A stretch of 64,000 nucleotides of DNA from Clavulina sp. PMI_390 (GCA_015039315.1 WIDE01000020.1:171936-235935); one strand, 5' to 3'. Counted from the first letter of the stretch, positions 25,661 through 38,800 are shown. Made by a program: numbers and translations. The notes: generated from the sequence alone by a model not told the origin.

Positions 25661-27834
25661 ATGGCGATCGACGCTCCCTCATCGACCCCCGTAGCTGAAA
25701 GATTCGCATTTAAACCGAGAAAACGCGTCTACAACAATATAGGCGACCCTGCATCCACAGCCAAACGTGTCAAAGTCTTCCAAGACGAAGACGTCTCCCG
25801 TCGCAAAAGCTCTGCTATTACTACTCACTCAAATACCAGCCCCCCACAAATACAACGCCCGAATAACCCGCTTTTTTCATCTTCCCCGCAACGCTCTTCT
25901 CCTGGGCCTCGGCCCAACCCATTAGCACCCAAACGCACGCCAGCAGTCTCTTCGCCTGTCCCGGCCAAAAATACACCATCCCTGCCCGTCGGCCGCTTAC
26001 GTGACACAAAAAATGCCACTAAATTTACGTTTCCTCCTCCCTTAGCTTCTCCTGCATTACCTACTGCTCCACCCAAACGTTTAGCTTCACCATTCAGATC
26101 AGAAAATCATACAACAAGCTCGCACAAGACTAAAACGCCCCGGGCACCATCGAACCCTCATAGCCAAATTCATTCCTCCAAAATCTCCAACGCACCCGCA
26201 CTTAAATCGAAGGCCACCGTGGCTCGCGCTCGAATCAAGTCGATTCAGGATCCCTCGGTTGCAAATGATACTACCAAACCTACCAAACGCACTGCTTCCA
26301 GTAATGAAAAAAGCGCTCGAGACCGCGGAAGAAATGCGTCCTGGTTGATTCCCGCTGCCCAAATTGACCTTTCTCGGCCTCGCACACCGAAGAAGACGAT
26401 GACAGGGGGACGGATGCGCAGCGAACCTGAGGCTATGGAGTTAGACGAGGATGAGCCTATTCCTGCGCCATCATTTGTCCCAAAGCAATCTTCTCCCACC
26501 GCGATGGCCGGGTTCTCCAGTTTCTTTGCCAATGTTCCTAACGCGTTTTCCACACCGGTGCGAAGTCATGGGAGGTCAAGTAAATGGACCGGCGATCCCG
26601 GAGAAAGGAGTATCTCTGCTGACCGGACCTTAAAAGCCCCTGGGTCAGCGAGCATGATGTCTAGTTCCCCTGGTCTAGTCCTTCAGGGACTGGATTTTGG
26701 AGGGAGCGATCCATTCAAGCTTCCATCCGCACCTAACACTCAACGACCCTCCACTAATGGCAAGAATCCACCCTTTGTACTCCCTTCCAGTTCTCATACA
26801 GCTGAATTACAATCTCAACACGCTCCCGAATCATTCCCAGCAAACTATTCTCCTATTATGAAGTCTCCAAGCTTCCTAGCCAACCCTCGTCCAGTGCGAG
26901 CTATGAAAACACAACCTCTCTCTCTTGCTGACTCGTCTCTCGCCGAGAGCCCATCTAACCTTAAAATTGCTACCTCGTCCAGTGCATTTTCCCGGCTCGG
27001 CCCCTTTACCCCAACGCAGTCGCCATCTCCCCAGCACTCTCGGCGCGCTATCGATAATCCTTCTCACACTCTCACGAAGAAAACTGCTCGCTCAGCCCCT
27101 AGGATCGAAGGCCAAAACGCGGATCGTACAGTGCGACCTCGATCCCCTCTCATCGAGAACGGTCTGGAGGCACTGTCGCTTGCTGATGAAATGAACACCA
27201 AACCAGCTAAGCGTTTTGCTGACAAGCGCCGAGTTCGATCTGAGCAGGATGCGGAGAGCTTCCGACGGGATAAGAAAATGGTAGATGGTGCAGAAAAAGG
27301 TCATGTGGGGAGTAATCTTGCTGCGAAGAAAAAGACCGCTCGTCGAATCATCCAGAGCGACGACGAGCATGAGGACGAGGATGATGCTGACGCGAAGGTA
27401 GCTGACTCTGAGGTCGAGGTTTCTGAGGTGTCGGAAGCCGAAGAAAGGTTGGGAAATACGAAATCCGCGAAAGGTCGTCATCCTGTGGCCTTGAAGCAGA
27501 ACCCTGAGCTGTATACCGTGCGGAAGACCAAAAGATATACTGGTAATCGTTCAAAAGCCCTTAATAACCGCTCCCCTTCTACCTCCTCGACAGCATCGTC
27601 GCCCGCTGTTTCCGATAGAGAAAACAGAAAACGCCAGAGGATCCAAATCAAGAATGCCGCCGAGTGGATGGGTGCAATGGACGATGATAGTGATGACGAA
27701 TTGCTGCTCAAACCTGGTGAATCAAAAATGTTTGTGGCTTTCGCGAATTCCTTCCAGCTTTGGCAGTCTGCTCATATATGGCTCACGTTCACCAGGCTTT
27801 ACCGAACCTGACTCGTATCACTGACGCCGGCTAG
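25661..27834 (+). CDS. Large disordered, basic/acidic, probably nuclear protein
   Basis: Single long open exon of about 700 codons with no recognised domain. It is rich in Ser, Pro, Lys and Arg, with basic nuclear-localisation-like clusters (KPRKRVYNN, KKKTARRI, NRKRQRIQIK) and acidic patches (MELDEDEPI, SDDEHEDEDDADA, DDDSDDELLL). An N-terminal FAFKPRKRVYNNIGD and a PRTPKKTMTGGRM segment could be short functional motifs. Near the end a GTGAAT donor after LLLKP (about 27717) and an acceptor at about 27760 give a spliced C-terminus ALAVCSYMAHVHQALPNLTR stopping at 27834; unspliced, the frame ends at 27811. I chose the ATG at 25661 because it leaves a promoter; 25502 is an in-frame alternative. 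The composition suggests a chromosome- or replication-associated scaffold, but that is inference. Confidence 0.7.
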
Positions 27835-28163
27835 CTCGACGGATCTTGATATTCTTGAAAGTGCTTCTTCGCCTCCTGCGCCATAGCAGATGTCGCTCAA
27901 GCCCCGATCCGCTGTGTCAAAGCTCATCTTGTACCCCTGTGCTGCAAACCTCTTGTCCCCTCTTGTCCCCTTGCCATCATACTCACTATCGCTGAAGCTT
28001 TCATTCCTCTCACATTCTCGTCCAAGATTCGTATACATTTTTTCGCGGTATCCGATCCACATTGTACAGTACATTACAGATGGTGCTCCACTCGTCGTGA
28101 CGCTTCATCCCGAAGTGATTCTACAACACAACACGTTGTCAAGATTTTGATGACACCTCATCA

Positions 28164-31100
28164 TCAGTGCCCAGGCGCGGTGAGCTGACCAAGGGTCCTC
28201 GAGAGGTTGAAAGCTGCAGAGATTAGGGTGACATGTGTGAAACCTTGGACGGCATTCCCAAGACCTTCGCCAGCAGCGGAGATTCTGAAGCAAAATAATG
28301 AGCATGGAATAGAGAAATAGAGAGGAACCATAAAGCAATACTCACTCTTCGGAGAACAAGCCAGTATGATTTCCGTATGCTATCGGGAAGGATTTTCAGG
28401 AGAGGCCGTTAAGTTACCGAGACGATCGGCAGACGTACCCAGGAACTCCTATGGGAGAGGGGAAACTCGCGTTAGACATTGTCGTTGGGTTGGGGTGGCA
28501 TAACGGACGAACCTCAAAGATCTGAACTGCTTGATCGACGCGACCGCCACGAGACAGCCTGCGAAGGAATCAAGGTAAGCATGGTTCCTCGAATTATGGG
28601 AAAGACCTACGCTTCAACAGCCCAAAGCGTGCAAAGAGAAAATGCTAACAGAAAATGGATATTAAGGAGATGATACCTGGTGAGGAAAGTGGTTGACTCG
28701 TACCTCCTTCCTCGCCACCGACACCATCATCCACAAGCTGTGCATTATATCTGAAGACAAGGTTGTTCGCGAGCAAGCCACCTTTTTCGGGGCTGCGCAT
28801 GATTGCAGTGAGAGTGTTCCGGAATCTGGGCTCCGAGGCATCGCAGAAGAAGACGAGAGGCATCACCAGCACAGCACTGTCCAAAACCTCCTATATTATC
28901 CGTGGTGTCAATGTCTGAAGGTCGCAGAATGAGAGGCAGGGACTAACCTTATCCTCGTAGGATTGACAGAAGAATTTCTTCTCCTTGTTCCAGGCCTGCT
29001 CCATGATCTGTTCGTAGAGGTTGTCGCGCGCTGTTCTCCATTCGTTATAGTGTGGGCATCTAGAAGTTGCTATGAACTTTCTTGAACCTAAGACCTTGGG
29101 AGGCAAGTTATGCTCACGGAAGCGAACGCTTGTCAGCGAGACGAAGTCCTGGCAATAGGTCAGATAAGCTAGCCGTATGAAGGTAAACCGCGTGATGAGA
29201 CCCTCACCTCGATCGAGCGCCACCCATAGCATCACTTTGGAATACTAGCGGAAAGCTATTAGGGAAACAGTTGAATTTCCCATGTCCTAGCAAACTTGCC
29301 GTGAAATGACGCTCCCTGCTCCGAACCTCCCTATAAACAGTTGTTAGGATTATGTGATGCATTCCATCAGAGATCTCGGGACGTCGTACCAGATAGACCT
29401 ATATTCAGAGGGTTTCAGTGCATTATCACTTTAGGTTGGGAAAATAGCTTACAAGTCCTTGCGGTGGCAGTTCTGAACCACATCTAGCGGTACGGGCGAG
29501 CATGGAGTAATCACATGAACAAGAGACATCGGAGCCAACGGACAGCTGATTTAATTACTTACAGTCAACCCTAACCAGATAAAGGCACGGTGAGCCAGCT
29601 ACTCTCGCTGTATTTGAGGGGTAAACCAACATACAGGTCTCGTACTTGCAGCCAACGATCATATCCTAGAGGAGCGCCGTATTTCTGGCCGAGGTAGATA
29701 CAGTCCATCCTTACCAATCTTAGTTTAGCCTTAAATATAACGACCTTGAGAACTGCCGCTCACAGTTCCCCATAAATATCCTGACATTATAGTGGAGTCA
29801 GCAACAAACTATATGGGAAACTCATGTCCAGCCCTTACAAGTTGTACGTGATCAGCTGCCCCATTCCCAATTCGGACTGGACGAGATTGCTTGTGTCCGT
29901 CAAGATGCTCCAGTTCGAGTTCTGGAATCTCTTTGTCACCTGCGAGCCTCACTGATTAGCACAAGCACATGGTATTATGGTATCAACCCAGCCCAGCGAA
30001 TGCTCACCATGAATAGTATACCTGTAGCGTCATTCAATCAACAGTGTCAGTATATAGGAGATATATCATGCGCTGGAACGATCACCGCACATGATTTGCA
30101 GTGACCCATCCGGATTCTGAAACGGAGAGAGTGAATTCTAATGGAACCTTCAGTAAGAAATATCAAGGAGACTAACTTTGTGCTTGAGGCGACCAAAGAT
30201 GAATTCCACAAAAGCTAGGGAATATTTTAAGCTTCTCGGCCTGTACAAAGCCCACGAACATACCAGACGCTTCTTTAGTAAAGCCCAAGCGAATGAGAGC
30301 GTAGAGAGTGAAAGAGGAGTCACGAATCCAAGAGTATCTAGTAACCGGAATTAATGAGAGGATAAGGGTTCGTATTTGGTTTTGGCCTAACTTACCGATA
30401 ATCCCTGTCGTGATAGAAAGCTTCATTTTGGAGACAAATTAAGCAGGAATCGGCATAGAGACTCACCAGTTCCTTGGTCCTCCAAGCGCTTCTGGCAAAG
30501 AGAATGTAGGACTAGCGACGATCGCACCTATCAAGGTAGTTCAAGGCTCAAAACATTTTCTCATAGGCAGGAACTGACTATCATACGTACCTGTTGGCTC
30601 AAAGATCAAGAGCTTGAGAGCGAGGGCACTGCGATGGACCGCCTCGCGCCATGACCCTCGGTACGTTGATTTACCAATCCAGTTGCGCCAAAAGCTAACA
30701 GTGTCCTGATTGGAACATGAAAGGAGCGAATATCAGAGAAACATTCATCATCGAAGGACCACAACTACAAACCTTCAAAAGATAATCAACCAGTTTGGTG
30801 TCCAGCATCGGATCGTCCTTTGGCCGCAGCTGAGAGACACTCTTGACGAGAGCTGTAATGGTAGCATCATGGCTTAAGCTCGGAAAAAGCAGGCGATTCA
30901 CGAGGAGGTTTCACCTTCAAGTGGAACACCACTTTGGACGCTTTGTTGGGGAGTGGGTTTCTTCAGCTGTTCGGCGTGGCCTTTGGGATCTGCCTTTGGA
31001 GGTAAACGAAGAATGAACGTGACCGACTGGCCCTCCTTGAGCGTGAACTCCGAGTACACTCCCAAGCCAAGATGACCTTGCTTCGTGAGATCGAGGAGAC

Positions 31101-32073
31101 CAAGTTGAACGTGCGGAAGCTGAATTCCATCACTCTCACTCGAGTCGTCTACCGTATAGCGAAGGTCGAGGCTAAGATCCTTTGAACTGAACATAGCCTT
31201 CATCTGGGTGTGCTCGGGCACTGTGTCATCATCAGTAATCGATGTCTCGTGGGGGTCGCGCGCATAGTTGAACGCAGGAGCGCATTCCATACGAAGGGTC
31301 ATCTGTCCACGCGTCACCTCAACCTTGCGCACCAACCAGTGAAGAAGAGGTTTCGTGGTGGATTCCTTAGATTGAAGCGGAATGAAGTCTGTTTCACGAT
31401 GGGATGAGTTATTTCTTTGCAAAGAACGTCCAATCAGATCTTACCGATGACATTGGCTACTCCATTGTCACTCAAGAATCTAATCGCATACAAGTCAGAC
31501 CACGTGTTGATGGCAACTGTAGTTTCAGTCATGGGCATTCTCACTTGGAGCTCAAAACCTGGCGGATAAGATCGGCCGGTAAATATGCAACAGATCGAAG
31601 ACGCAAATCACGTCAGGACGCGGAAGGCGTACGTTTGTGCTTGGGATGTATCCTTGCTTAGGATTGAACGCCTCTAGAGGCCGGATAGAGAAGTGGCCTC
31701 CCTTGTTGATGTCAAGGTGTCGGCAGAACACACTGGGGGAGTCAAAATGAGGCACGCAATACTGCTCGATGATTCCGTCCGTGCTGATCTATGGCGCGAT
31801 GTTGGGTGCCAATGGATCGTTAGCGTCACAATGCATTCAGCAATATAAGACAAGACCAATAGCTTTGGTGAATATGGAATTGCAAGTGCATAATGGGTTG
31901 CATTTACCAAGGCAGCAGTTCGCATGTTACCGATGCTGTGAAACATGGGCGCGGACTTGATGTGAATCAAAAGGCTACACCACTGGCATCCATGAGCGAG
32001 CTTACATAGAATGATCCTGGATGTCGACATAACTGTCTGGAAGTTTTGATTCGAAAGAAGTGGGTACAGACAT
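28164..32073 (-). CDS. Glycoside hydrolase family 15 enzyme (glucoamylase/trehalase-like)
   Basis: GH15 six-hairpin glycosidase, expected to release glucose from alpha-glucosides or trehalose. ATG at 32073 starts [20 protein letters not shown], then [10 protein letters not shown] and [20 protein letters not shown], the usual N-terminal signature of bacterial/fungal GH15 trehalase-like proteins. An N-terminal beta-sandwich region (31422-30900) has [19 protein letters not shown]. The barrel starts with [40 protein letters not shown] and [20 protein letters not shown]. The catalytic GGEEG is split by an intron and joined to [12 protein letters not shown]. The end reads [20 protein letters not shown] followed by LSRTLGQL and a stop at 28164-28166. 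There is no signal peptide, so a cytosolic enzyme is likely. The gene is cut into many very short exons between 28.3 and 30.6 kb, some of which I could not place exactly. Confidence 0.85.
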
Positions 32074-33205
32074 CTTGTAGCGTTCTCGCTGTGAGTGTTG
32101 GGGCAGAATGGAGCACCCGACGCCGATGACCAAAGCCCACGCCTCTTCCTATTCATTTGGTGTTGATGGCGTCAACAGTCCCAATTCAATAGGCCGTGGG
32201 AAAAAACCATCCACTCGCCTTTCGATTTGGGAAGTCTGAGCCTGAACATCCGTCCTCCACCACCGGTCCGACCGTCAGCGTCAGTCTTTGCTCTGCCCGT
32301 CTCTATCAAGAGGCAAAGATGATGCAACCAGCAGTCGGCGGCTAGTCCTTCACTACTGCTCATCTGTGTGGATTACTCCCATCACATGATAGCCTCGAGG
32401 CTTGCGCCTTGACTGTTGCCAACCACCCATTGCCACCTTATCTCTAATTCGCCTTCTGATCACATGCGCAGAATTAATTAATCTTGTCATCCACATAGAG
32501 TTAGACGAAATACCTCCGAGACAGCCAGCCTCCAGTTCATGACTGGGTCTGTCAATAAAACACCCTTCTTTGACGCATTTCCCAACATCAAATCGCTGTT
32601 TGTTCGACATCCGAGACGTCGTATGTCTAGATGGTGGGGGTACCGCCGGGATATCCCACTCTTTTTAACCTCGTGGGGTCCACGAGGCCTGGTGTGATTG
32701 CGGGCTATCGGATGATTTGTCGATCATTGCGTTCACAGCCCTCCAAACCCTGTTGGATTTGACGCTTGGGCTGTCCAGCTTAAGCTTACAGGAAGTCTTA
32801 TGCTCGTTCATAGTGATGTTTGAGGTGTTAAAGCTGTGCTCGTACGCCAAACCGATTGGGGGCGTTGCGATTGCTCAGGGCTCAACATGTAGTTGAAATA
32901 CATTGCTCCTTCCTCGGTCTCGACGCCCTAGAACCTTCACCTCGACAATGACTCTTTAAGCACATAGAGTTCAAGCTGCTAGTTTTATCTCGATATCACT
33001 CGACCGTTTCCATCCCTGGACGCCTCGGTTGTTGTGGCGATCATCGTTGACGCGTGGATGCGGGCTGGCAAGTGGGTGGCCAGGTAGGCGGACATCACGC
33101 CGCTTTTCTAGGACATCATTTTCCTCAAAAAGGCCGTAAAATTCTCCCCGCTTTCCTCTGTGCCCACTCACCCTCTCGCCCGATCCGACGCCAACGATCC
33201 AAGGC
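32074..33205. other. Intergenic, up to the duplication breakpoint
   Basis: About 1.1 kb between the GH15 start and the second copy of the duplicated segment. Short open frames (for example 32353-32610 minus) show no family resemblance. Homology to the 10.4-kb region begins at about 33210. Confidence 0.5.
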
Positions 33206-33418
33206 TCGAGAATGGCCAATATCGCCAAACCCTTGGAGGCTAGCCCTCATGCCCCTATCAGCTCTTCTCTTTCCCGTGTAGCACCCGCGACTGCCGGCCA
33301 GCGCGAGGCGAAGCGCCCTCCCCCATTGGCGTCTGTGCAACGTGCGCCACCAACCCCTGTTCTCTGTCGTATCATAATTGATTTGCCTCTTTCCATCGAG
33401 CAGGACCTACTGTGACTG
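33206..33418 (+). pseudogene. Orphan C-terminal tail of the TKL-like kinase
   Basis: The frame encodes IAKPLEASPHAP, then VAPATAGQ and SVQRAPPTPVLCRIIIDLPL, which aligns without gaps to the tail of the kinase at 10293-10480 (IVKPLEAGPHAP, SVQRAPPAPVLCGIIINLPL). No kinase domain precedes it. The stop codon that ends the kinase (TAG after LPLSIE) is CAG here, so the frame runs four codons further. It is a truncated copy left by duplication; whether it is still translated, with an ATG at 33212, is unknown. Confidence 0.75.
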
Positions 33419-33533
33419 AGCGAGAGAGTTCAAGACTACGAGCTATACCTTTCACAGCGCAGGCCGCTGAGGCAAGCCTTTTTCACGTACACACTACAGA
33501 GGACACGCCTAACTAATTGAGGCTGATGTAGGA

Positions 33534-35490
33534 GGTGTCACCTGTCCTGGAGGTGAACAAGAAAGTAGCTTTTGAATCCACGAGGGCTCCTGCACTTGAG
33601 ACTATCGAGGAGCCGCCTGACAGTGCCAACACTATCACGGCACGATTTCCGCCACTTGAGCCCGAATCCGATCAGCTGTCAAGAGAAACGGCTCATTATG
33701 GTGCCCCCTCGCGTTCTCCTCGCAACTCTCAGCCTAGCAGCCCGCCTCGGAGCGCCAAGCCGAGCCAAGCTAGCCTGGCCGTTCCCACCGCCTTCTCCGC
33801 CTGTGAGACCATTCATCCCGGGCTTGTAGAATGACTCAAAGAAAATAGACTAACGTACCTTTCCTAGCAGTGCCTCCACATATGGCTGCGCAACGTTCTG
33901 ATCTACGCGTTCGCATGTCCTTCGCGAAGCACCAGACGAACGGGGTAAGGTACAAACTAACTGTGACCTTACCACAATGCTGACCTTTGTGCGCTTTAGG
34001 ACGTGGTTGAAGATGATGAGGAGCAGCAGCTTACGGCGCAGCCGCTCTCCGCCGTCTCATATCCTGGCACACCTTGGTTTGGCTTCCATGCAAATGAGAG
34101 CCAGGCTACGTTCCAAACCGCCAAAGCGATTCGGCCTTCTACCAGGTACTTCGCTGATCAAGAAGATGATCTCAGTATTGTGGTTAGTTGAGAGTCAGAA
34201 TATCCGCATTTTCAATGTTCTGACGGCTCTCTCCAGCAAGCATTTCTCGAACCCGACGATAACGATACTGTTCCTTTGATCTCTTCTCAACCTCGCGCTG
34301 GTCCTCAGTCCCGCCCTATATCCGAGATTTCCATTGACCTTCCTGCTCCATCCGTGCACACTGTTGTGCAAAACGGCACCTTGTCTCTGGAGCTCAAAGA
34401 GATGTGTGACTTCATCGCCGACCATAAGTCACTGCAAAGCGGCACCATCAAGTCGATCGAGACTTATGGTGAGAAGATGGGCGGCTTCACACATCGCTTC
34501 GTGATCATGGAGCTCCAGCGCACGAATAAGAAGGACATATGGTTGCGACTCGAGAGGAAGAGGGAGCTGTATATCTCCACTCTTAATTTCCTTGCCGCGT
34601 CTGGAAAGAGCGTGGCCAATGACGTGGTGAGTGTATTCTAGTATGCGTATCATCAAGGCCCCTGGCTGATGACAATCTCTTTGCGGCTCTCACAGGCACA
34701 GCTTGCAGCCCGGAAAGAGAAACTCGTCGGTGGTCCCAAAATTCTGCGAGAGAACCTTCAGCTCTTCAGAGTTCCGCCCACTCTTCTGCAGCTGGAGAGA
34801 TTCCTTCGCGTTATCGATGAAGAGATTCCATCTTATCATGTCTGGCCGGTAGGTGGCTGGTTTCATCGTCTAATGGTGAACTTTGCTGAACCTCAACCTC
34901 TGCGTAGGATAATTGCTGGTTCTTCTGGTATGTGCATTTTATGACGCATAATGAATTGGCAGTTAATTCTGTCTTCTTTCCCCTATAGTTCTTTCCTCCA
35001 GCAACACATTGGGATTCTTAACCAAGGTTATTACGAGCAAGGCAAAGCCCAACATACTGAGCTGGCTCCTCACATCCGGGAACGAGTAAACACTCGTCTC
35101 CGCCCTCTGTACCCTCACCACATTGCCATCCTTGCTCCTCTTGGTCGCAATAGTCCCACGCCTCGCTCCAAGTCCAGCCATGCTGGTACTAGGGATCGCC
35201 CTCCCCGGCCACCCACCCCTCAGCGCCAAGGGACCAACGATACGGTCGCATCAGACCCAACGGTTGCGAGCGCCTCAAGCCCTCAGTCCATCCCAGCGAC
35301 GCTTCCAAAGCTCCCCTCGTCCTCTAAGTCACTCCCCCTTTCGTCTGTGAGTGTGCGATCGCGTAGGGCCCGTTCATTGAGCCGAACCCGGTCGAGCACC
35401 CGAGGGGATGAGAAAGATGAGAGAGCAATCGACGATGCTCCTGAGACACCACAGAGGCGACGCTCTTTCTCGTTGTGGTGCTTCTCTTGA
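33534..35490 (+). CDS. Uncharacterised lineage-specific protein, copy B
   Basis: Paralogue of the gene at 8.3-10.25 kb, in the opposite orientation, with the same exon order and intron positions. Exons: Ser/Pro-rich segment from an acceptor at about 33533 (VSPVLEVNKKVA onward); SDLRVRMSFAKHQ (about 33872-33948); an acidic exon (DVVEDDEEQQLTAQPLSAVS, about 34000-34181); the core (CDFIADHKSLQSGTIKSIET, GEKMGGFTHRFVIMELQR, DIWLRLERKRELYISTLNFL, ENLQLFRVPPTLLQLERFLR) and SFLQQHIGILNQGYYEQGKA. The C-terminus differs from copy A: after SSSKSLPLS it continues into an Arg/Ser-rich tail ending RRRSFSLWCFS. In place of the ATG seen at 10251 in copy A this copy has ATA, so its start is unresolved. No known domain is recognised and there is no membrane segment. 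Confidence 0.65.
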
Positions 35491-35852
35491 TGATGTGATA
35501 CCATTTTCTTTTTTGCATCACTTGATTTTTTTGGTATTATGCTCGGTTCACAGAGTGGTATCCGCCAAAGGCATAGGTCGGGTGCCTTCTCTGGTGACTC
35601 CACTATATATACCGTCTATGGTCGTGGAAGCACTTATGTTATTTTTATGGTATGACATTATTGTAACGACTATAATGAATGTAATGATTGCTCGAGCCTG
35701 GCTATCTGACTCAGATGACAACAAGCGTCCACACGCGTGCGTCACGAGCAGTGCACTCTGCCCAGATTCAACCACTGTGACAAGCTACAAAATCATTGAA
35801 CCCTACTTCTTTTGCAGCTGCCCCATTCAGTCATCATCGTTGAGGTCACGAA

Positions 35853-38800
35853 ATGAGTTTCACGTACAGCCGTTTGCTTCAGATCCGTTCACTCAAAGAC
35901 CAACCTCGCTTGGAAGGAGACATTTGGTTTGCTATCTCCAAGCGCTGGTGGGATCGATGGGAAAGTGCCTGTATTGGAAGAGCTTCAAAAACCCCCTCCA
36001 CTGGACCCTTGGGCCCAGTCGACAACTCTGACATTTCAGAGGAAGATCCTCAGCCTGGAGTCAAGTATGCTCTCTTGGATATGCCTCCTATGATGGAGGA
36101 TGAACACATCGAGATGGTACCTCAGGAGGCTCATGAGCTTTTGGAGGAGTGGTACGTCCCTCTCGAACCTCGCCTAAAGCGCGAGCAAGTACTTCGCCTG
36201 ACCCCTTTCCTCGCTTGGCCATAGGTACGGCCCGACAAAATACCCCTTCCAATATGAAGTCACCCCTGTGGCCCCAGACGACTGGAAAACTCACATTGAA
36301 CTGTATCCTCGTCGCATTCGTGTTTTTCCCATCTCGTCCTCGGGCAAGCCTATACCACCGGTCTATCTGCTTGCTTCACGCAACTCGCCTATCTCAGTGA
36401 TCATCGACGCGATGAATTCGGCCGCTGTACTAGAGGATGGCATGGAGCTTGTACGAGTGGATATCAACCGAGCTGACTTGCCCTGGGGCGAAGTTCACCC
36501 ACTTTCTGCATCTGAATTTATCAATCTGAACAGCGAGAAAGTCACGCTGCTAAGTCTGAAAGAAGGGGATGCTGCCTATTCATACATCGATGAGATTACC
36601 CCTGCTTTGAAGGAGTCATTTGTAGCCGTGGCATCTGCCACCGTAAAAGCTGCGCAGGCATCGTATGAACCGCCGCAGCGTCAGCTCATTCCTGTTGGAG
36701 CTAAAGGACTTTGGAATCTGTGGGTAGTTGTTCGCTTGCTTCTCCCTATGATGTCTTATTCAATGAATGCTCATTCGTGGTAGTGGTGAGACCTGCTACA
36801 TGAACTCTGCCCTACAGTGCATCGGCCACGTTCCGATATTGACGAACTATCTCCTCAGTAAAGTAATATCTCTGCTGGTCGTTCTACTTCTATTGACATG
36901 ACTGTAACAGGCGGCCAACATATCAACGAGCTCAATCTAACAAATCCCCTTGGTACCGGCGGCGTCGTTGCCAAAGCCTATGCTGAGCACCTGAAGGGGT
37001 TCTTTGCCTCAAGCCCTACGATTGCACACGCCGCTCGAGACTTCAAGCATGCTGTTTCTAGTCACGCCTCACAATTTGCCACATACGCCCAGCAGGACTC
37101 ACATGAGCTGCTTGCATGTCTACTCGATAACCTCCATGAGGATCTTAATCGAGTGCGAGAGAAGCTCTATATACCAAACCCGGAGTGGACTGGAGGCAGC
37201 GAGGGAGGTAATCCACAGAAAGTGCTAGAACTTGGGGAGGCGTTTTGGAAGGCGTACAAGAAAAGGAATGACAGCGTTGTGGTCGACTTGTTTCAGGGGC
37301 AATACAAAAGTTCTATCATCTGCCCGTCGTGCAACCATGTAAGTTATCGGGTGAGATATAGTATCTTCTTCCTCGCACTGATTCCTTTGGGTTGTGCGTA
37401 CAGGCCTCCATCACATTTGATCCATTTATGTATCTCTCGGTTCCGATTCCCGTGCACCGAGTGTGGGCCCACCAGATTCACATAGTTTCCTGGAAGTCAT
37501 CTAAACTCTCGTTGGTATGAATAGTTATACAAGGGACTAGTGGGTATTCATTCTAACTAGTTGTGAACTTGACAGGTAGAGGTGCAGCTTTCGTATGACT
37601 CATCTATTGGCAGCCTCAAGAAGTTGGTTGCTGAACACTTCAGCCTAGATCACTCTCAGGTAAACGTGCAACGGCCAATATCACGCACTGCCGTCAATGA
37701 CTGGCCAAACTGACACTACGTTGATCTGCTTAGCTTTTTGCAGCCGAGGTGCTTGATGGACGGTGGTACAAGGTCTTCTCGGATGACGACTTCCTGGCAG
37801 AAATCAAGTCTGATGACAAGATTTTCATCTACGAGATTCTCGTGCCTCCCTCCTCTGTTGTCGTCCCTGTGTATCATACTTTATCCTCCTCGGACGACTC
37901 GACCTCGCCAGTCCCTGTCGGTTTCCCCACCTTTGTGGCAGTTTCAACAGGGTCCGACGTCAGGAAATCGGCGGTCGTTGACGAGGTTTTCACATCTGCT
38001 CAGCAGCAGTCCCTGTCTCAAAGTCTACCAGTGCTGAAGGACATCTCGCTCTCTCGCGGTGGGAGTAATGAAGGCGTCTCCTTCACATCGCCTACTCCTA
38101 TCTCAGTGGTCTTTGGGGCGAGTGAACCCGTCCCTTGGGAGGACCGCGCAGAAAACACTGGTGCCAACGGCGAAGGCGCCGCCGTTCAGATGCTAGATGT
38201 ACTCATTGCATCATGGGCTGTGCCCTCTGGAACCATTGCTTCCTCTGAGGCGGCTGAAACCATATTCTGGGACAACTTCACGCAGCACCCCAACCCACTT
38301 TCTTCCTTAACTTCTGAGTTCACGAAGGATACCACTATTAGTCTGGAGTCTTGTCTCGCCGCGCTCACTGCGCCCGAAACACTTACGTCCTCCTGGTACT
38401 GTTCGTCTTGCAAAACTCACCACGAGCCCCCAACCTCTCCCTCCTCTGGTGAAGCAAACCATAAAGCCACAGGGGTGCAGCGCCATTTCTCGCTCTGGCG
38501 CGCTCCCGCAGAAGTACTCATCGTCCATTTGAAGCGATTCAGCAGCTATGGTACAGCACACGAGAAGCTGACAGACTTTGTGGACTTTCCCGTGCGCGGG
38601 CTGGATCTGGGGGAGTGGGTGGGGAAGGACAAGTTGGAGGCCACGCTGAGTCCTCAGAGTGCTGAGAGCAGACGTGGGCTAGTATATGACCTTGCAGCGG
38701 TCTCGGAACACGAAGGCACTGTGTTGGGTAGCGGGCACTATCGTGCATATGCGTATAATGAGTCCGATGACCAATGGTATCATTATGCGGACGCGAGAGT

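Noticed and set aside
32353..32610. 85-codon minus-strand open frame with several Cys
   Set aside because: Not part of the GH15 frame and no similarity recognised; probably chance.
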